A stretch of 41,595 bases of DNA, taken from contig JAPLCQ010000093.1 in NCBI GenBank assembly GCA_026392115.1, positions 1 to 41,595 of the forward strand, given 5' to 3'. How positions within the stretch are numbered: position 1 is the first letter of the stretch; each line of letters starts with the position of its first letter. Shown here in pieces: positions 32,840 to 41,595 of the stretch. The translations under genes were made by a program, and so were the position numbers. This DNA is from Armatimonadota bacterium. GTDB lineage: Bacteria > Armatimonadota > Chthonomonadetes > Chthonomonadales > CAJBBX01. Under the pieces are notes generated by a model. It made no database searches, was not told the DNA's origin, and saw nothing but the letters and a program-made list of their open reading frames with translations.

Positions 32840-33649
32840 ATGCCATTGCGTAGACGCGGCGGCTTCACTCTCATCGAACTACTCGTGGTAATCGCGATCA
32901 TCGCCATCCTGGCGGCGATCCTCTTCCCGGTCTTCGCCAGGGCCCGAGAACAGGCGCGCAAGACGACCTGCCTCTCCAACCTGAAGGAGATCGGGCTCAG
33001 CGCACTCATGTATGTCCAGGACTATGACGAGCAGTTCCCCTGGCTCATGCAGGACGGTCGCACGAACGACGAGGCCACGGGCTTCAGCAAGGGCCTGCCC
33101 AACGGCGCGCCGCTCTACTCCGTCGACATGAACAACAAGCGCGGCCTCTTCATGGAGTACGCGTTCCAGCCCTACACCAAGAACTACGGCCTCTTCGGCT
33201 GTCCGACGCTCCGCCCGGACCCGGTCCGCCTCGGCGCCGACAACCTGCCTCTGAACGAGTTCGGCTCGTACGGCTACGCGTTCGGCGGCGTGGGCATGGT
33301 CCCATCGCCCTCCTGGACGCGCATCCCGCTGGAGATCTTCTGCCGATACGCCGCAGCCGGCGTCGCCCCGCTGAGCTCCCTGCCCGCCGAGTACAAGACC
33401 GGCGATCCGCAGCGGTACTTCATCGCCGGCCAGGCGCTCTCCGCCATCGGCTCGCCCTCGTCTGCCGTGGTGGCCTTCTGCAACAGCTACGGTGCGCACA
33501 TGGGCATCACCGACGATCAGGTCGTGCCGCCTCCGTTCGGCGCGGGCAACGAGACCGGCGCCACCCTGGCGGTCTTCTCCGACGGCCACGCCAAGTACAG
33601 CAACGGCAAGTTCCTCGACCTCGTCAAGCTGGTGATGAGCCCGCTGTAG
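32840..33649 (+). CDS. Prepilin-like DUF1559 protein 2
   Basis: A 269-aa protein, ATG at 32840 after AAGGAGAT. Leader MPLRRRGG, then [19 protein letters not shown] and [23 protein letters not shown] as in the neighbour. The end reads [20 protein letters not shown]: the D-G-H-A-K part of the DUF1559 signature is kept but the His of H-x9-D-G is replaced by Glu. The central part differs strongly from protein 1, so the pair is an old or fast-diverging duplication. Followed by a strong hairpin and then a small membrane-protein gene. Confidence 0.92.
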   Translation: MPLRRRGGFTLIELLVVIAIIAILAAILFPVFARAREQARKTTCLSNLKEIGLSALMYVQDYDEQFPWLMQDGRTNDEATGFSKGLPNGAPLYSVDMNNKRGLFMEYAFQPYTKNYGLFGCPTLRPDPVRLGADNLPLNEFGSYGYAFGGVGMVPSPSWTRIPLEIFCRYAAAGVAPLSSLPAEYKTGDPQRYFIAGQALSAIGSPSSAVVAFCNSYGAHMGITDDQVVPPPFGAGNETGATLAVFSDGHAKYSNGKFLDLVKLVMSPL

Positions 33650-33683
33650 CCTTTCGGTGCGACAGCGCGATGAGCCGGTCATC

Positions 33684-33709
33684 GAGGGCGCCGCGTGATC
33701 GGCGCCCTC
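33684..33709 (+). terminator. Strong hairpin between prepilin-like gene 2 and the small gene
   Basis: GAGGGCGCCG, loop CGTGAT, CGGCGCCCTC: a perfect 10-bp stem starting 35 bp past the stop codon, followed by TCCCCC rather than a T-run. Probably a terminator or attenuator that lowers expression of the small gene at 33747. Confidence 0.6.
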
Positions 33710-33746
33710 TCCCCCGCGTAAGCGGCCCCAAAGGGACGCAAAGCCC

Positions 33747-33917
33747 ATGAAGAAAGAGATCAACCCCGTCGTCGCCGGCGTCGTCCTGGCCGTGGTGGTG
33801 GCCGTCATCGGCTACTTCGTCTACACCAGGTCCGCCGGAACCACGTTCAGCAAGAGCGAGTCCCGCGGCATCCAGTTCGACGCCAGCAAGGCCAAGCTGC
33901 CCAACTCGGGCCAGTAG
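33747..33917 (+). CDS. Small single-span membrane protein following prepilin gene 2
   Basis: A 56-aa protein: Lys-rich start MKKEINP, membrane span about 8-26 (VVAGVVLAVVVAVIGYFVY), then a Ser-rich polar exterior ending LPNSGQ. ATG at 33747 with AAGGGA about 10 bases upstream. It has the same architecture and position relative to a prepilin gene as the 70-aa protein at 31485, although sequence identity is low. It lies beyond the hairpin at 33684. Function unknown. Confidence 0.6.
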   Translation: MKKEINPVVAGVVLAVVVAVIGYFVYTRSAGTTFSKSESRGIQFDASKAKLPNSGQ

Positions 33918-33959
33918 GCGCTCCCGCCCGGCCGGCCCCCAAGCCGGCGGACCGGCCGG

Positions 33960-33965
33960 TATAAT
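33960..33965 (+). promoter_or_regulatory. -10 box candidate for pyrG
   Basis: A perfect TATAAT 103 bp before the pyrG GTG, just after a GC-rich stretch (CCGGCC repeats) that could terminate the upstream transcript. No recognisable -35. Confidence 0.4.
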
Positions 33966-34068
33966 GCTGAGGGGCGGTCTTGCGTGCGGCCCCGGGGCGG
34001 CGTCCGCGCGGCGTCGCCATCGCCCTCGCGGCGCGAAGCACGCGTCTCTCGGCGAAGGGGGTACCTCG

Positions 34069-35715
34069 GTGACCAAGTACATTTTCGTGACCGGCGGCGT
34101 GGTCAGCTCGATCGGCAAGGGCATCGCGGCGGCCAGCATCGGGCGCATCCTGCGGAACCGAGGCTTCTCGGTGACGATGCAGAAGCTCGATCCCTACATC
34201 AACGTCGATGCCGGCACCATGAACCCCTTCCAGCACGGCGAGGTCTTCGTCACCGACGACGGCACCGAGACCGACCTCGACCTGGGCCACTACGAGCGCT
34301 TCATCGACGCCAACCTCAACCGCTACTCGTCGGTGACCACGGGTTCCGTCTACAGCGAGGTCATCGCCAAGGAGCGCCGCGGCGACTACCTGGGCGGCTG
34401 CGTGCAGATGATCCCGCACATCACCAACGAGATCAAGGACCGCATTCGCGCCGCCGGGGCCAATCCGCCGGTTGATATCGTCATCGGCGAGATCGGCGGC
34501 ACCGTGGGCGACATCGAGGGGCAGGTCTTCATCGAAGCCATCCGCCAGTTCCGAAAGGAAGTGGGCAACAGCCACTGCCTCAACGTCCACGTCACCCTGA
34601 TCCCCGAAGTCGGCCCCTGGGGCGAGATCAAGACCAAGCCCACGCAGCACTCGGTCATGAAGCTCCGCGAGATGGGCATCCAGCCCGATATCCTCATCTG
34701 CCGGACCAAGCGGCCCATCAGCGACGAGATGCGCGAGAAGATCTCCCTCTTCTGCGACGTCAGCAAGGAGGGCGTCGTCGAGTCGATGGACGTGGACTCG
34801 ATCTACGAGGTGCCGCTGGTCTACGAAGACATGGGCCTCACGTCGCTGGTCGTGAGCCGCCTGGGCCTGCCGGACCGCCCGGCCAACCTCGAGCAGTGGC
34901 GGGAGATCGTGCGGCGCATCAAGGAGCCGACCTACGAGGTCACCGTGGGCGTCGTGGGCAAGTACACCGACAACGGCGACGCCTACATCTCCATCGGCGA
35001 GGCGCTGAAGCACGGCGGCATCGCCAACGACGCCAAGGTGAACGTGCAGTGGATCGACAGCGAGATTCTGGACGACGGCGACGTGTCGGCCACGCTCTCG
35101 GGCCTCGACGCGGTCGTCGTGGCGGGCGGATTCGGCAAGCGCGGCATCGAGGGGAAGATTCGCTCCGTGCAATACGCACGCGAGACCGCGACGCCCTACC
35201 TCGGCCTCTGCCTCGGCATGCAGATGGCCGTCATCGAGTTCGCCCGAAACGTCTGCGGCATCGGCGCCGCCAACTCGGAGGAGATGGACCCGGCCACGCC
35301 GGAGCCGGTGATCCACATCCTGCCGGAGCAGAAGCTCGTGACCGATATGGGCGCCACCATGCGCTTGGGCGAGTACCGCTGCCAACTCGTGGCCGGCACC
35401 CTTGCCGAGCGGGTCTACGGCGAGCCCGTCGTCATGGAGCGCCACCGCCACCGCTACGAGTTGAACAACGAGTACCGCGAGCGGCTGGCCAAGGGCGGCA
35501 TGATCTGCTCGGGCCTCTCGCCCGACTACCGCCTGGTCGAGATCGTTGAAGTGCCCGACCACCCGTACTTCATCGCAACCCAGTTCCATCCCGAGTTCAA
35601 GTCGCGGCCCAACCGCGCGCACCCGCTCTTCCATGGCGTGATCGAGGCGGCCGTCAAGCACTCGGCATCGCGCAAGCGTCGCTCGGCTTCGGACGCCGCC
35701 GGCGAACCGGCCTGA
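34069..35715 (+). CDS. pyrG: CTP synthase
   Basis: A 548-aa glutamine-dependent enzyme converting UTP to CTP in pyrimidine synthesis, cytosolic. The GTG at 34069 gives the canonical start MTKYIFVTGGVVSSIGKGIAAASIG after AAGGGGG; a longer frame upstream is not conserved in style. The synthetase domain (1-270) has DPYINVDAGTMNPFQHGEVFVTDDG. The glutamine amidotransferase domain (about 290-535) has the catalytic triad Cys381 (GLCLGMQ), His507 and Glu509 (FHPEF). Length matches the family (about 545). The C-terminal about 15 residues (SRKRRSASDAAGEPA) are a basic/Ala tail. A hypothetical gene follows after 5 bp. Confidence 0.98.
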   Translation: MTKYIFVTGGVVSSIGKGIAAASIGRILRNRGFSVTMQKLDPYINVDAGTMNPFQHGEVFVTDDGTETDLDLGHYERFIDANLNRYSSVTTGSVYSEVIAKERRGDYLGGCVQMIPHITNEIKDRIRAAGANPPVDIVIGEIGGTVGDIEGQVFIEAIRQFRKEVGNSHCLNVHVTLIPEVGPWGEIKTKPTQHSVMKLREMGIQPDILICRTKRPISDEMREKISLFCDVSKEGVVESMDVDSIYEVPLVYEDMGLTSLVVSRLGLPDRPANLEQWREIVRRIKEPTYEVTVGVVGKYTDNGDAYISIGEALKHGGIANDAKVNVQWIDSEILDDGDVSATLSGLDAVVVAGGFGKRGIEGKIRSVQYARETATPYLGLCLGMQMAVIEFARNVCGIGAANSEEMDPATPEPVIHILPEQKLVTDMGATMRLGEYRCQLVAGTLAERVYGEPVVMERHRHRYELNNEYRERLAKGGMICSGLSPDYRLVEIVEVPDHPYFIATQFHPEFKSRPNRAHPLFHGVIEAAVKHSASRKRRSASDAAGEPA

Positions 35716-35720
35716 GCCAG

Positions 35721-36293
35721 ATGGACCACACGGGCTTCGACGGCCCGCAACTGCGGCTGCCCGGACTGACGGACGCCGACCTGGCGCGCTGGCCGGTCTG
35801 GGACTTCCCGTACGCCTCGTCCGTCGACGTGGTCGGCGTGGAGCCGGTCACCCTCTTCCGCCTCTCGGGCGTTGGCGCCGGCGTCCCGCCCCCGCGGGAG
35901 GTGCGCCGGGCGCTGTTCATGGCGCTGCGGCGGTTGGCCTGCCGCAAGTCCATGCGCCTGCGTGAGACGGCCTTCACCTTCTTCTGGAGCGCGGATGAGG
36001 ATGGCGGGTTGCTGGGGCTCGGCCCCATGCCGCAGGGCTGTCTGATCTCCATCCAGCGGAGGCTGGAGCGCGTCGGCGCGGCGCCGGCCGGGCAGGGCCT
36101 CAGCGAGGGCATGGCCGCCCTCTGGCGCTATGACCACCGCTATGTGATCGAATACGGCGACCCGGAAGACGCCGGAACCACCTATGTGGATGGCAGGGGG
36201 CGCTCGGGCACCGAACTGACCATCTGGCGCCGGGCCGCCGTGACCGCCGAGGAGGCCGACCTCCCCGCCCGCTACGGCAAACTCCGTCGCTGA
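35721..36293 (+). CDS. Hypothetical protein downstream of pyrG
   Basis: A 190-aa soluble protein with no signal peptide or membrane span; ATG 5 bp after the pyrG stop. It is rich in Arg, Gly and aromatics (DLARWPVWDFPYASS, AFTFFWSADEDGGLLGLGPMP, ALWRYDHRYVIEYGDPEDA). I do not recognise the family. The tight spacing to pyrG suggests co-transcription. Codon use is like the neighbours and the stop falls 15 bp from the convergent gene, which supports it being real. Confidence 0.7.
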   Translation: MDHTGFDGPQLRLPGLTDADLARWPVWDFPYASSVDVVGVEPVTLFRLSGVGAGVPPPREVRRALFMALRRLACRKSMRLRETAFTFFWSADEDGGLLGLGPMPQGCLISIQRRLERVGAAPAGQGLSEGMAALWRYDHRYVIEYGDPEDAGTTYVDGRGRSGTELTIWRRAAVTAEEADLPARYGKLRR

Positions 36294-36308
36294 AGCCGTC
36301 CGCGGCGC

Positions 36309-37541
36309 CTACCGGGTGATGAGGCCCGCCTTCACCAGATCGCCGGCGATCACCTCGGGCGGCTGCGGCCCGACGTAGTAGCTCACCAGCCTGCCCGCGC
36401 GGTCCACGACCGCGAACGTGGGGATACCATAGACATCGAATGCCAGCGACGCCTTGCCCGACTGATCCGTGTAGATCGGGAAGCTGTAGCCGTTCGCCTT
36501 GCAGAAGGCCTCGGCCGTCGCCCGATCCTCGTTCGTGATGGCGAGCACCGCCAGCCCGCGCGAAGCGAACCGCTTGTGGAGCTTCTGGGTGTCGGGCAGG
36601 CTCTCGCGGCAGGGCGGGCACCAGGTCGCCCAGAAGTCCAGGAACACCACCTTGCCCCGGAAGTCGGCCAGGCGGACCGGCTTGCCGTCCGGCCCTTCGA
36701 CGGTCAGGTTCGGCGCCGGGTCGCCCAGCGGCGCCGGCGGCTTCGGCGCCTCGCCCCGGGAATCCTGGGCGCCGGCCGTCTTCGTTCCGGCCGGAGGTTT
36801 GGTCTGGAACTCGTCCGGCGCCGTCGGTTCGTTCACCCGGATGTCGCGGTACTCCTCTACCGTTTCCATACTGAACGAGGCGACGGAGCTGTGCGTTGCG
36901 GCCGCTGCGGCCTTGACCGTGGGCTCACTGTCATACGTGATGCGCCGAACCAGACCATCCTCGGCGCCGGCGGAGACCGTGGCGTTGCCGAAGTCGTCGA
37001 CGGCGCGGAACTTCACCGTGCGGCACCGAACGCCGTCCACCGTTGCGTCGTCGCCGAAGACGATGGATCCCTTGGCCAGCTGGGCCACGTCGGCCGGCTC
37101 GGCGCCGGGCGATAGGAACGCATAGAGCAGCGAGCCGCAGAACATGGGGTGCTTCATCTGCATGGAACCAACGTCGCCGATCGTGGCGGGGGCGGCGTAG
37201 GTCGAGGCCTGCGAGTCCGGCAAGGTGTTGTACTCCAGCAGGCTGACGCCGTCGCAGACGCAGGTCATCGAGACCCCGTCCCTGGGCGAGGCGACCACGC
37301 GGAAGTGGTTTGGGCGCTGGTATACGACCGTCCGGCCGCCACTCAGCTCGGTTCGGTCGCTGCCGCTGCCGACGGAGACGACCGTCCAGGTCCCGTGGGC
37401 CCGATAGGTGCGGACGGCCGACATGCGCTGCATCGACAGCTCCAGGAATGCCGCCGGGTCTGCCGGGCCCGCCTCGCGGCACCCGCCCGAAAACACCGCG
37501 ATCGGCGCGAGCAGCGCCGTCGCACGAACCCAGGTTCGCAT
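36309..37541 (-). CDS. Lipoprotein with LolA/DUF2092-like domain fused to a TlpA-like thioredoxin
   Basis: A 410-aa protein, ATG at 37541 with GGAGGGTGATC upstream. Lipobox SGGC (Cys21). Residues about 30-250 look like the LolA/LolB-like DUF2092 domain (MQRMSAVRTYRAHGTWTVV, YQRPNHFRVVAS, DGVRCRTVKFRA). Residues about 275-410 are a redoxin/TlpA domain: DFRGKVVFLDFWATWCPPC with Cys308-Pro-Pro-Cys311, and the cis-Pro motif GIPTFAVVD. The pairing of these two domains is known in Planctomycetota and related phyla. Likely a periplasmic thiol reductase attached to the membrane; client proteins unknown. Divergent from the glycosidase-like gene. Confidence 0.88.
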   Translation of the reverse strand: MRTWVRATALLAPIAVFSGGCREAGPADPAAFLELSMQRMSAVRTYRAHGTWTVVSVGSGSDRTELSGGRTVVYQRPNHFRVVASPRDGVSMTCVCDGVSLLEYNTLPDSQASTYAAPATIGDVGSMQMKHPMFCGSLLYAFLSPGAEPADVAQLAKGSIVFGDDATVDGVRCRTVKFRAVDDFGNATVSAGAEDGLVRRITYDSEPTVKAAAAATHSSVASFSMETVEEYRDIRVNEPTAPDEFQTKPPAGTKTAGAQDSRGEAPKPPAPLGDPAPNLTVEGPDGKPVRLADFRGKVVFLDFWATWCPPCRESLPDTQKLHKRFASRGLAVLAITNEDRATAEAFCKANGYSFPIYTDQSGKASLAFDVYGIPTFAVVDRAGRLVSYYVGPQPPEVIAGDLVKAGLITR

Positions 37542-37713
37542 GATCACCCTCCGTGGCGTTCGCCGTCTGGCGCGGCGCTGCCATTGCCCGTTGCAGTATA
37601 CGGTATGGCGGCGGCCGATGATCCACGGGGCGGTACGTGGCGGGCCGCCATCCGGGCCCTTCGGATGTCCGAGGCGCATGCCCGGACGTATGACACCCTG
37701 GAGGTGACCACAC

Positions 37714-38790
37714 ATGCGAAGATCGGCGGTCTGGCTTGCGGCGGCGGCCCTGCTGGCTGCGTCCATCGGGGCGGGGGCCTCGAAGCGGACCTTCCGCATG
37801 GGGTTCACGCCGTGGCCGTCGGAGATGTCGGCTGCCGGACTGGCCACGTCGGCCTCGTTCATCGAGAAGCACGCCGACCTGGTCTCCGTCATGATGATCG
37901 GCGGCCTGCCCTGGCAGGAGGCGCTGGACGGGAAGCCCTTCCCACCCGACGTGATGCGGCAGTTCGCGGTCAAGCCGCCCGCCGGGCATCGCGTCTTCCT
38001 CTCCATTTCGCCGCTGGCCATGGACCGCAAGAGCCTGGCTCCGTACTGGGGTGTGCGGGACAACATGCCGTTGCCGCGGGAGTGGGCCTCCCGGCGCTTT
38101 GACAGCCCGGAGGTCGTGAAGGCTCTCACGAGCTTCACCCTCCGTGCCGTGAAGGCCATGGAGCCGGCATACCTGGCCATCGGCGTGGAGAGCAACGCGC
38201 TCCTGTCGCACGACCGGACCGCGTGGCAGGACTACAAGCGGCTGCACCGGAGCGTCTACGCATCGGTCAAGCGGCTCTACCCCCGCCTGCCGGTCTTCTT
38301 CACCACGGAGGTGAACCACTACCTGGAGCGGGCGAGCGAAGCGAAGGGCTCCGGACAGGCCGCCGAGGTCGCCGACCTGATGCGCCACAGCGACCTCTTC
38401 GCCATGAGCTACTATCCGCATATGTCGTACGACACGCGCTGGCCGATCCCGGCCGACTTCTTCACATTCGCCCGCAAGTTCGGCAAGCCCATCGCCGTCA
38501 GCGAGACCGGCATGCTGTCGCAGCCCGTCACGGTCACGGGAATCCGCCTGCGCGGCTCCGAGGCCGACCAGGCCCAGTACTACTCCGTACTGCTGGCAGC
38601 CGCCGCGAAGGACGGCTACCGCTTCGTCGTGACGTTCTGCACCACGGATTACGAGAGGCTCCTGCCCGCGATCCCCGAGTCGGCGCGGGAGATCGCGAAC
38701 ATCTGGACCTACACCGGGCTCCAGACCAGCGCCGGCCGGCCGAAACCGGCGCTGGGCCTCTGGGATCGCGCCCTCGCGGCGCCTCTGTAG
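37714..38790 (+). CDS. Exported TIM-barrel glycosidase-like protein (GH-A-like, unassigned)
   Basis: A 358-aa protein, ATG at 37714 with GGAGGTGA upstream. Signal peptide about 1-22 (LAASIGAGA). The barrel-like pattern includes FRMGFTPWPSEM, HADLVSVMM, HRVFLSISP, YLAIGVESN (Glu159), PVFFTTEVNHY, LFAMSYYPHM, IAVSETGM (Glu264) and FVVTFCTTDYE. Two Glu residues about 105 apart at the ends of strands 4 and 7 fit a GH53/GH-A-like retaining active site, but the usual Asn before the first Glu is missing (V-E-S rather than N-E), so activity is uncertain. It stands between a thioredoxin lipoprotein (divergent) and a hybrid kinase. Confidence 0.75.
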   Translation: MRRSAVWLAAAALLAASIGAGASKRTFRMGFTPWPSEMSAAGLATSASFIEKHADLVSVMMIGGLPWQEALDGKPFPPDVMRQFAVKPPAGHRVFLSISPLAMDRKSLAPYWGVRDNMPLPREWASRRFDSPEVVKALTSFTLRAVKAMEPAYLAIGVESNALLSHDRTAWQDYKRLHRSVYASVKRLYPRLPVFFTTEVNHYLERASEAKGSGQAAEVADLMRHSDLFAMSYYPHMSYDTRWPIPADFFTFARKFGKPIAVSETGMLSQPVTVTGIRLRGSEADQAQYYSVLLAAAAKDGYRFVVTFCTTDYERLLPAIPESAREIANIWTYTGLQTSAGRPKPALGLWDRALAAPL

Positions 38791-38873
38791 GGAATCCCCG
38801 CAACTCCAGCGCCCCGGCAGGATTGGACGCGGAAGCGCCTAACTTATCCGTGGAACAGCTCAGGAGACCGCCC

Positions 38874-41252
38874 ATGTCGTCCATACCCATGGACATTCCA
38901 CCGCAGAACCCTCAAGGCATCGCCGATGCGGCGGCCCAGTCCGACTCGGATGCCGCCGAGATTCTCGGCCTGCGCGCCATCCTTGAGAGCACCGATGACC
39001 GGGTCTGGATTGTAGGCCGGGACTTTTGCCTCGTGCTCGCCAACGAGGCGTTCCATACCCACGTCTCCATGACGATGCGGCGCCGCCTGCACCGGGGCGA
39101 CACGCTGGTGCCCGATGACATGCCGACCGGCATCAGGGATACCTGGGTCCGCCTGTTCGAGCGCGCCCTCTCCGGTGAGACCTTCACGCATGTGCTGACC
39201 ACGGTCATGACGCCTGCGCCCAGGGTCGTCGAGTACCGGCTGAACCCGGTGCGAGGACGGGACGGCGCCGTGACGCGGGTGGTGGTGCGCGCCCGGGACA
39301 TCACGGAGGCGCGCCGGGCGCAGGAGGCGCTGCAGGCCGGTGAGCAGCGCTATCGAGCCTTCGTGGACGCCAACGACGACATGGTCTTCATGAAGGACGA
39401 CCAGTTCCGGTACGTCCTGGTGAACCGCCGCAACTGCGAGTACTTTGGCCTGCCGGAGGCCGACATCATCGGGCGGACCGATGAGGAGTTCATGACGCCC
39501 GAGGCGGCCGCGGCCTGCCGCGCCGGCGATCTCGCGGCGCTCCAGCGCGGCGGCCTCGTACGGGGCGAGGAACTGGCCGGCGGCCGCACCTACGAGACGC
39601 TCAAGTTCCCCGTGCCGCTCCTGGACGGGTCCACGGGCGTCGGCGGCATCGTGCGCGACGTCACGGACCAGAGGCAGGTCGAGCAGGCCTATCGGCGGAG
39701 CAGCCAGATGTTCCGCGACATGGCCGAGCAGGTGACGGACGTGCTCTATACCACCGATACGGCAGGCGTCATCACCTACCAGTCGCCGTCGTGCCGAGCG
39801 CTGTTCGGCCGATCGCCGGAGGAGATGATCGGCCGGCCCTTTGCCGAGTACCTTACGCCCGGCGGCGCGCCCGCGGCCATGGCCGCCTTTGAGGCGATGC
39901 TGGCGTCGGGGCAGCCGGTCAGGGCCATGCGCATCAGCATCCGCGGGGCCGACGGTCAGCCCGTCCACGCCGAACTCAACGGGGCGCCCCTTCAGAGCGA
40001 CGGTCGCGTGGTCGGGGCGATCGGCACCATCCGGGATGTCACCGACCAGGTGCAGGCGGACATCGAGGCCCGGCGCCGCCACAAGCTCGAGGCGCTGGGA
40101 ACGCTGGCCAGCGGGATCGCGCACGACTTCAACAACATACTCCACGGGGTCCAGGGCATGGCGGAGGACCTGGAGGAGGATCTCGGCCACGCGGGCCCGG
40201 GCGCCGAGAAGGTTGCGGCGATCCGTGCGGGTTGCGGCCGAGCCACCGAGCTGATCGACAAGATCCTGGCTTATGTGCGCACCTCGGAGCAGGTGCGGTC
40301 GCCGCAGCCCTTGCAGCAGGTGGTCGCCGACACCGTCAAGCTCGTTCGCGCCTCCATCCCTCGCTCCATCAAGGTCGTCGACCGGATCGACGCCGGATGC
40401 GGCCCCGCCCTGGTGGATGCCGGTCAGGTGCATCAGGTGGCCATGAACCTCTGCACCAACGGTTGGCAAGCGATGCGCTCCGCCAACCGGGGCGTGCTTA
40501 CGGTAGCCCTTGAGCCCGTTAGGAACAGTTCGGACGATGCCCGCACGCTGCGCCCCCTGGCGGTGGCGGGCACCGAGGCCTCGCTCCGCGAAGGGGCCTA
40601 CACGAGGCTGCGCGTGTCGGACACCGGAGTAGGTATTCCCGATCATCTGGTTGAGCGCATCTTCGACCCGTACTACAGCACTCGGAAGGACCAGGACGGG
40701 TCGGGCCTGGGCCTCGCGACCGTGCTCAGCGTGGCCCGGTCGCACGACGCCGTGGTGCTGGTCGAGTCGCGCCCCGGTGACGGCAGCGCCTTTTCGGTCT
40801 ACTTCCCGGTCGTCGCCGCGCCCGAACGCCCGTCCGAGCCGCCGGCGGAGGCCCCCGCCGCCCTCGATCCGCGGGGTTCCGAGCGGATCCTGTTCGTCGA
40901 CGACGAGGAGGTGATCATCAAGGCGGTCCGGGCCGGGCTGGGCCGCCTCGGCTACCGCGTGACGGCGTTCGCCGATCCGGTCGCCGCCCTGGAGGCGTTG
41001 CGGGCGGCCCCGGGGGAGTTCGACGTCCTCGTGTCCGACCTGGCCATGGTGGAGATGTCGGGGCTGGCTCTTGCCGCGGAGGCCAGGGAAGTGAGCCCGG
41101 ACCTGACCATGCTGCTCTGTACCGGCTACTCCGCTCCGGAGGACAGCCGGGCGGCTCTGGAAGCGGGCATCCATGCGGTCCTGAAGAAGCCCATCCTGAC
41201 CAAGGCCCTGGCCCTGGCGATCCGGGAGGCGCTTGCGTCTAGGGGAGGCTGA
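38874..41252 (+). CDS. Cytosolic hybrid histidine kinase: three PAS domains, HisKA, HATPase, receiver
   Basis: A 792-aa protein. ATG at 38874 is set by AGGAG 8 bases upstream. PAS domains lie at about 31-155, 160-275 and 279-400. HisKA holds LASGIAHDFNNIL with phospho-acceptor His417. The ATPase has DTGVGIPDHLVERIFDPYYSTR and GSGLGLATV. The C-terminal receiver (about 665-785) has LFVDDEE and VLVSDLAM with Asp722, and Lys in LKKP. No membrane span or signal peptide, so it senses a cytoplasmic cue. The N-box (HQVAMNLCTNGWQAM) is slightly atypical, with T in place of the usual N. No separate response regulator is adjacent. Confidence 0.93.
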   Translation: MSSIPMDIPPQNPQGIADAAAQSDSDAAEILGLRAILESTDDRVWIVGRDFCLVLANEAFHTHVSMTMRRRLHRGDTLVPDDMPTGIRDTWVRLFERALSGETFTHVLTTVMTPAPRVVEYRLNPVRGRDGAVTRVVVRARDITEARRAQEALQAGEQRYRAFVDANDDMVFMKDDQFRYVLVNRRNCEYFGLPEADIIGRTDEEFMTPEAAAACRAGDLAALQRGGLVRGEELAGGRTYETLKFPVPLLDGSTGVGGIVRDVTDQRQVEQAYRRSSQMFRDMAEQVTDVLYTTDTAGVITYQSPSCRALFGRSPEEMIGRPFAEYLTPGGAPAAMAAFEAMLASGQPVRAMRISIRGADGQPVHAELNGAPLQSDGRVVGAIGTIRDVTDQVQADIEARRRHKLEALGTLASGIAHDFNNILHGVQGMAEDLEEDLGHAGPGAEKVAAIRAGCGRATELIDKILAYVRTSEQVRSPQPLQQVVADTVKLVRASIPRSIKVVDRIDAGCGPALVDAGQVHQVAMNLCTNGWQAMRSANRGVLTVALEPVRNSSDDARTLRPLAVAGTEASLREGAYTRLRVSDTGVGIPDHLVERIFDPYYSTRKDQDGSGLGLATVLSVARSHDAVVLVESRPGDGSAFSVYFPVVAAPERPSEPPAEAPAALDPRGSERILFVDDEEVIIKAVRAGLGRLGYRVTAFADPVAALEALRAAPGEFDVLVSDLAMVEMSGLALAAEAREVSPDLTMLLCTGYSAPEDSRAALEAGIHAVLKKPILTKALALAIREALASRGG

Positions 41253-41346
41253 TCTCGACCGCCAGGGGCCGCTGCGCCGGGCGCGCTCTGGGTCCTTGGT
41301 GGGATATACTCGGGCAACCACCCGTCAGAGGAGCCATCCAAGCGCC

Positions 41347-41595
41347 ATGTCCACATCCGCCGCCGCCAAGCCCTTCAAGCTCGCCCGCGTGGGTAACGGG
41401 CCGATCCTGACCCCGCGGGCGCACATCCCGTGGGAAGAGAGCGCCGTCCTGAACACGGCCGCAATCCACGACGGCGAGCTGTTCCACCTCTTCTACCGGG
41501 GCATCACCCACTCGCCCGCGCGCAACCGCTCCTGCATCGGCCACGCGTGGAGCCGCGACGGCGTCGCCTTCGAGCGGGCCGACGAGCCCGTCATC
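41347..41595 (+). CDS. GH130 family beta-mannoside phosphorylase/hydrolase, 5' part only
   Basis: The first 83 codons from ATG at 41347; runs off the window. The N-terminus RVGNGPILTPRAHIPWEESAV, then LNTAAIHDGELFHLFYRG, and RSCIGHAWSRDGVAFERADEPVI match the five-bladed propeller of GH130 (NP(V/I)L.P...WE...V.N.A.....LLYR..........A.S.DG..F.R). Known GH130 enzymes split beta-mannosides, often by phosphorolysis. AGAGGAG is about 13 bases before the ATG, a bit far; a TATACT at 41305-41310 may be its -10 box. Confidence 0.82.
   Translation, partial: MSTSAAAKPFKLARVGNGPILTPRAHIPWEESAVLNTAAIHDGELFHLFYRGITHSPARNRSCIGHAWSRDGVAFERADEPVI

Noticed and set aside
33847-35661. Long minus-strand open frame opposite pyrG
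   Set aside because: Antisense artefact; pyrG is certain on the other strand.
38844-41321. Long minus-strand open frame opposite the hybrid histidine kinase
   Set aside because: Antisense artefact of high GC. The plus strand has PAS, HisKA, ATPase and receiver motifs with a proper ribosome site.

Overview
The window is GC-rich bacterial chromosome, most likely from an uncultivated member of Armatimonadota, with Planctomycetota as a weaker alternative. The main clue is two DUF1559-type prepilin-like proteins with a nearly invariant [19 protein letters not shown] start followed by a CLSNLK...[10 protein letters not shown] block, a style very common in Armatimonadota. Many carbohydrate-active and large secreted proteins, heavy TPR/Ig content and a mix of ATG, GTG and TTG starts with good Shine-Dalgarno sequences agree with this. 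No rRNA, tRNA, CRISPR array, insertion sequence or phage gene was seen.

Layout. 1-6.3 kb (minus strand): an envelope block of a truncated secreted jelly-roll/IPT/Ig-repeat protein, a lipoprotein, three tandem paralogues resembling LpoB/CsgG-type periplasmic proteins, and a small exported beta-rich protein. 6.3-12.4 kb: a divergent regulatory region, a 1097-aa TPR-CHAT (caspase-like) protein with an exported-looking N-terminus, and, convergent with it, a sigma-70-like factor and a membrane anti-sigma factor. 12.6-14.7 kb: an aldo/keto reductase and an Rpn/PD-(D/E)XK-type protein. 14.8-19.0 kb: a three-gene ABC-2 exporter, a TetR regulator and biotin ligase. 19.0-26.9 kb (minus): a probable sugar-use operon of a URO-D family enzyme, a sugar-binding lipoprotein, an RbsC-like permease and a 1349-aa glycosidase. 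No transport ATPase lies beside it, and dispersed repeats follow its 3' end. 27.0-31.5 kb: an SbcD/YhaO-like nuclease overlapping an SbcC/YhaN-like ATPase. 31.5-33.9 kb: two divergent prepilin-like genes, each followed by a small single-span membrane protein gene, with textbook back-to-back promoters. 34.1-36.3 kb: CTP synthase and a hypothetical protein. 36.3-41.6 kb: a thioredoxin-fold lipoprotein, an exported TIM-barrel protein, a three-PAS hybrid histidine kinase and the start of a GH130 gene.

Most noteworthy pattern. A 25-bp motif (GAYGSCGA, 7 free bases, CCGACCTAGC) occurs three times with identical spacing, plus one degenerate copy. All four lie in intergenic DNA of the first 11.3 kb, each upstream of a minus-strand envelope or anti-sigma gene. 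With the sigma/anti-sigma pair and the CHAT protease next to it, this suggests an undescribed envelope signalling module. The motif is directly visible; the circuit is inference.
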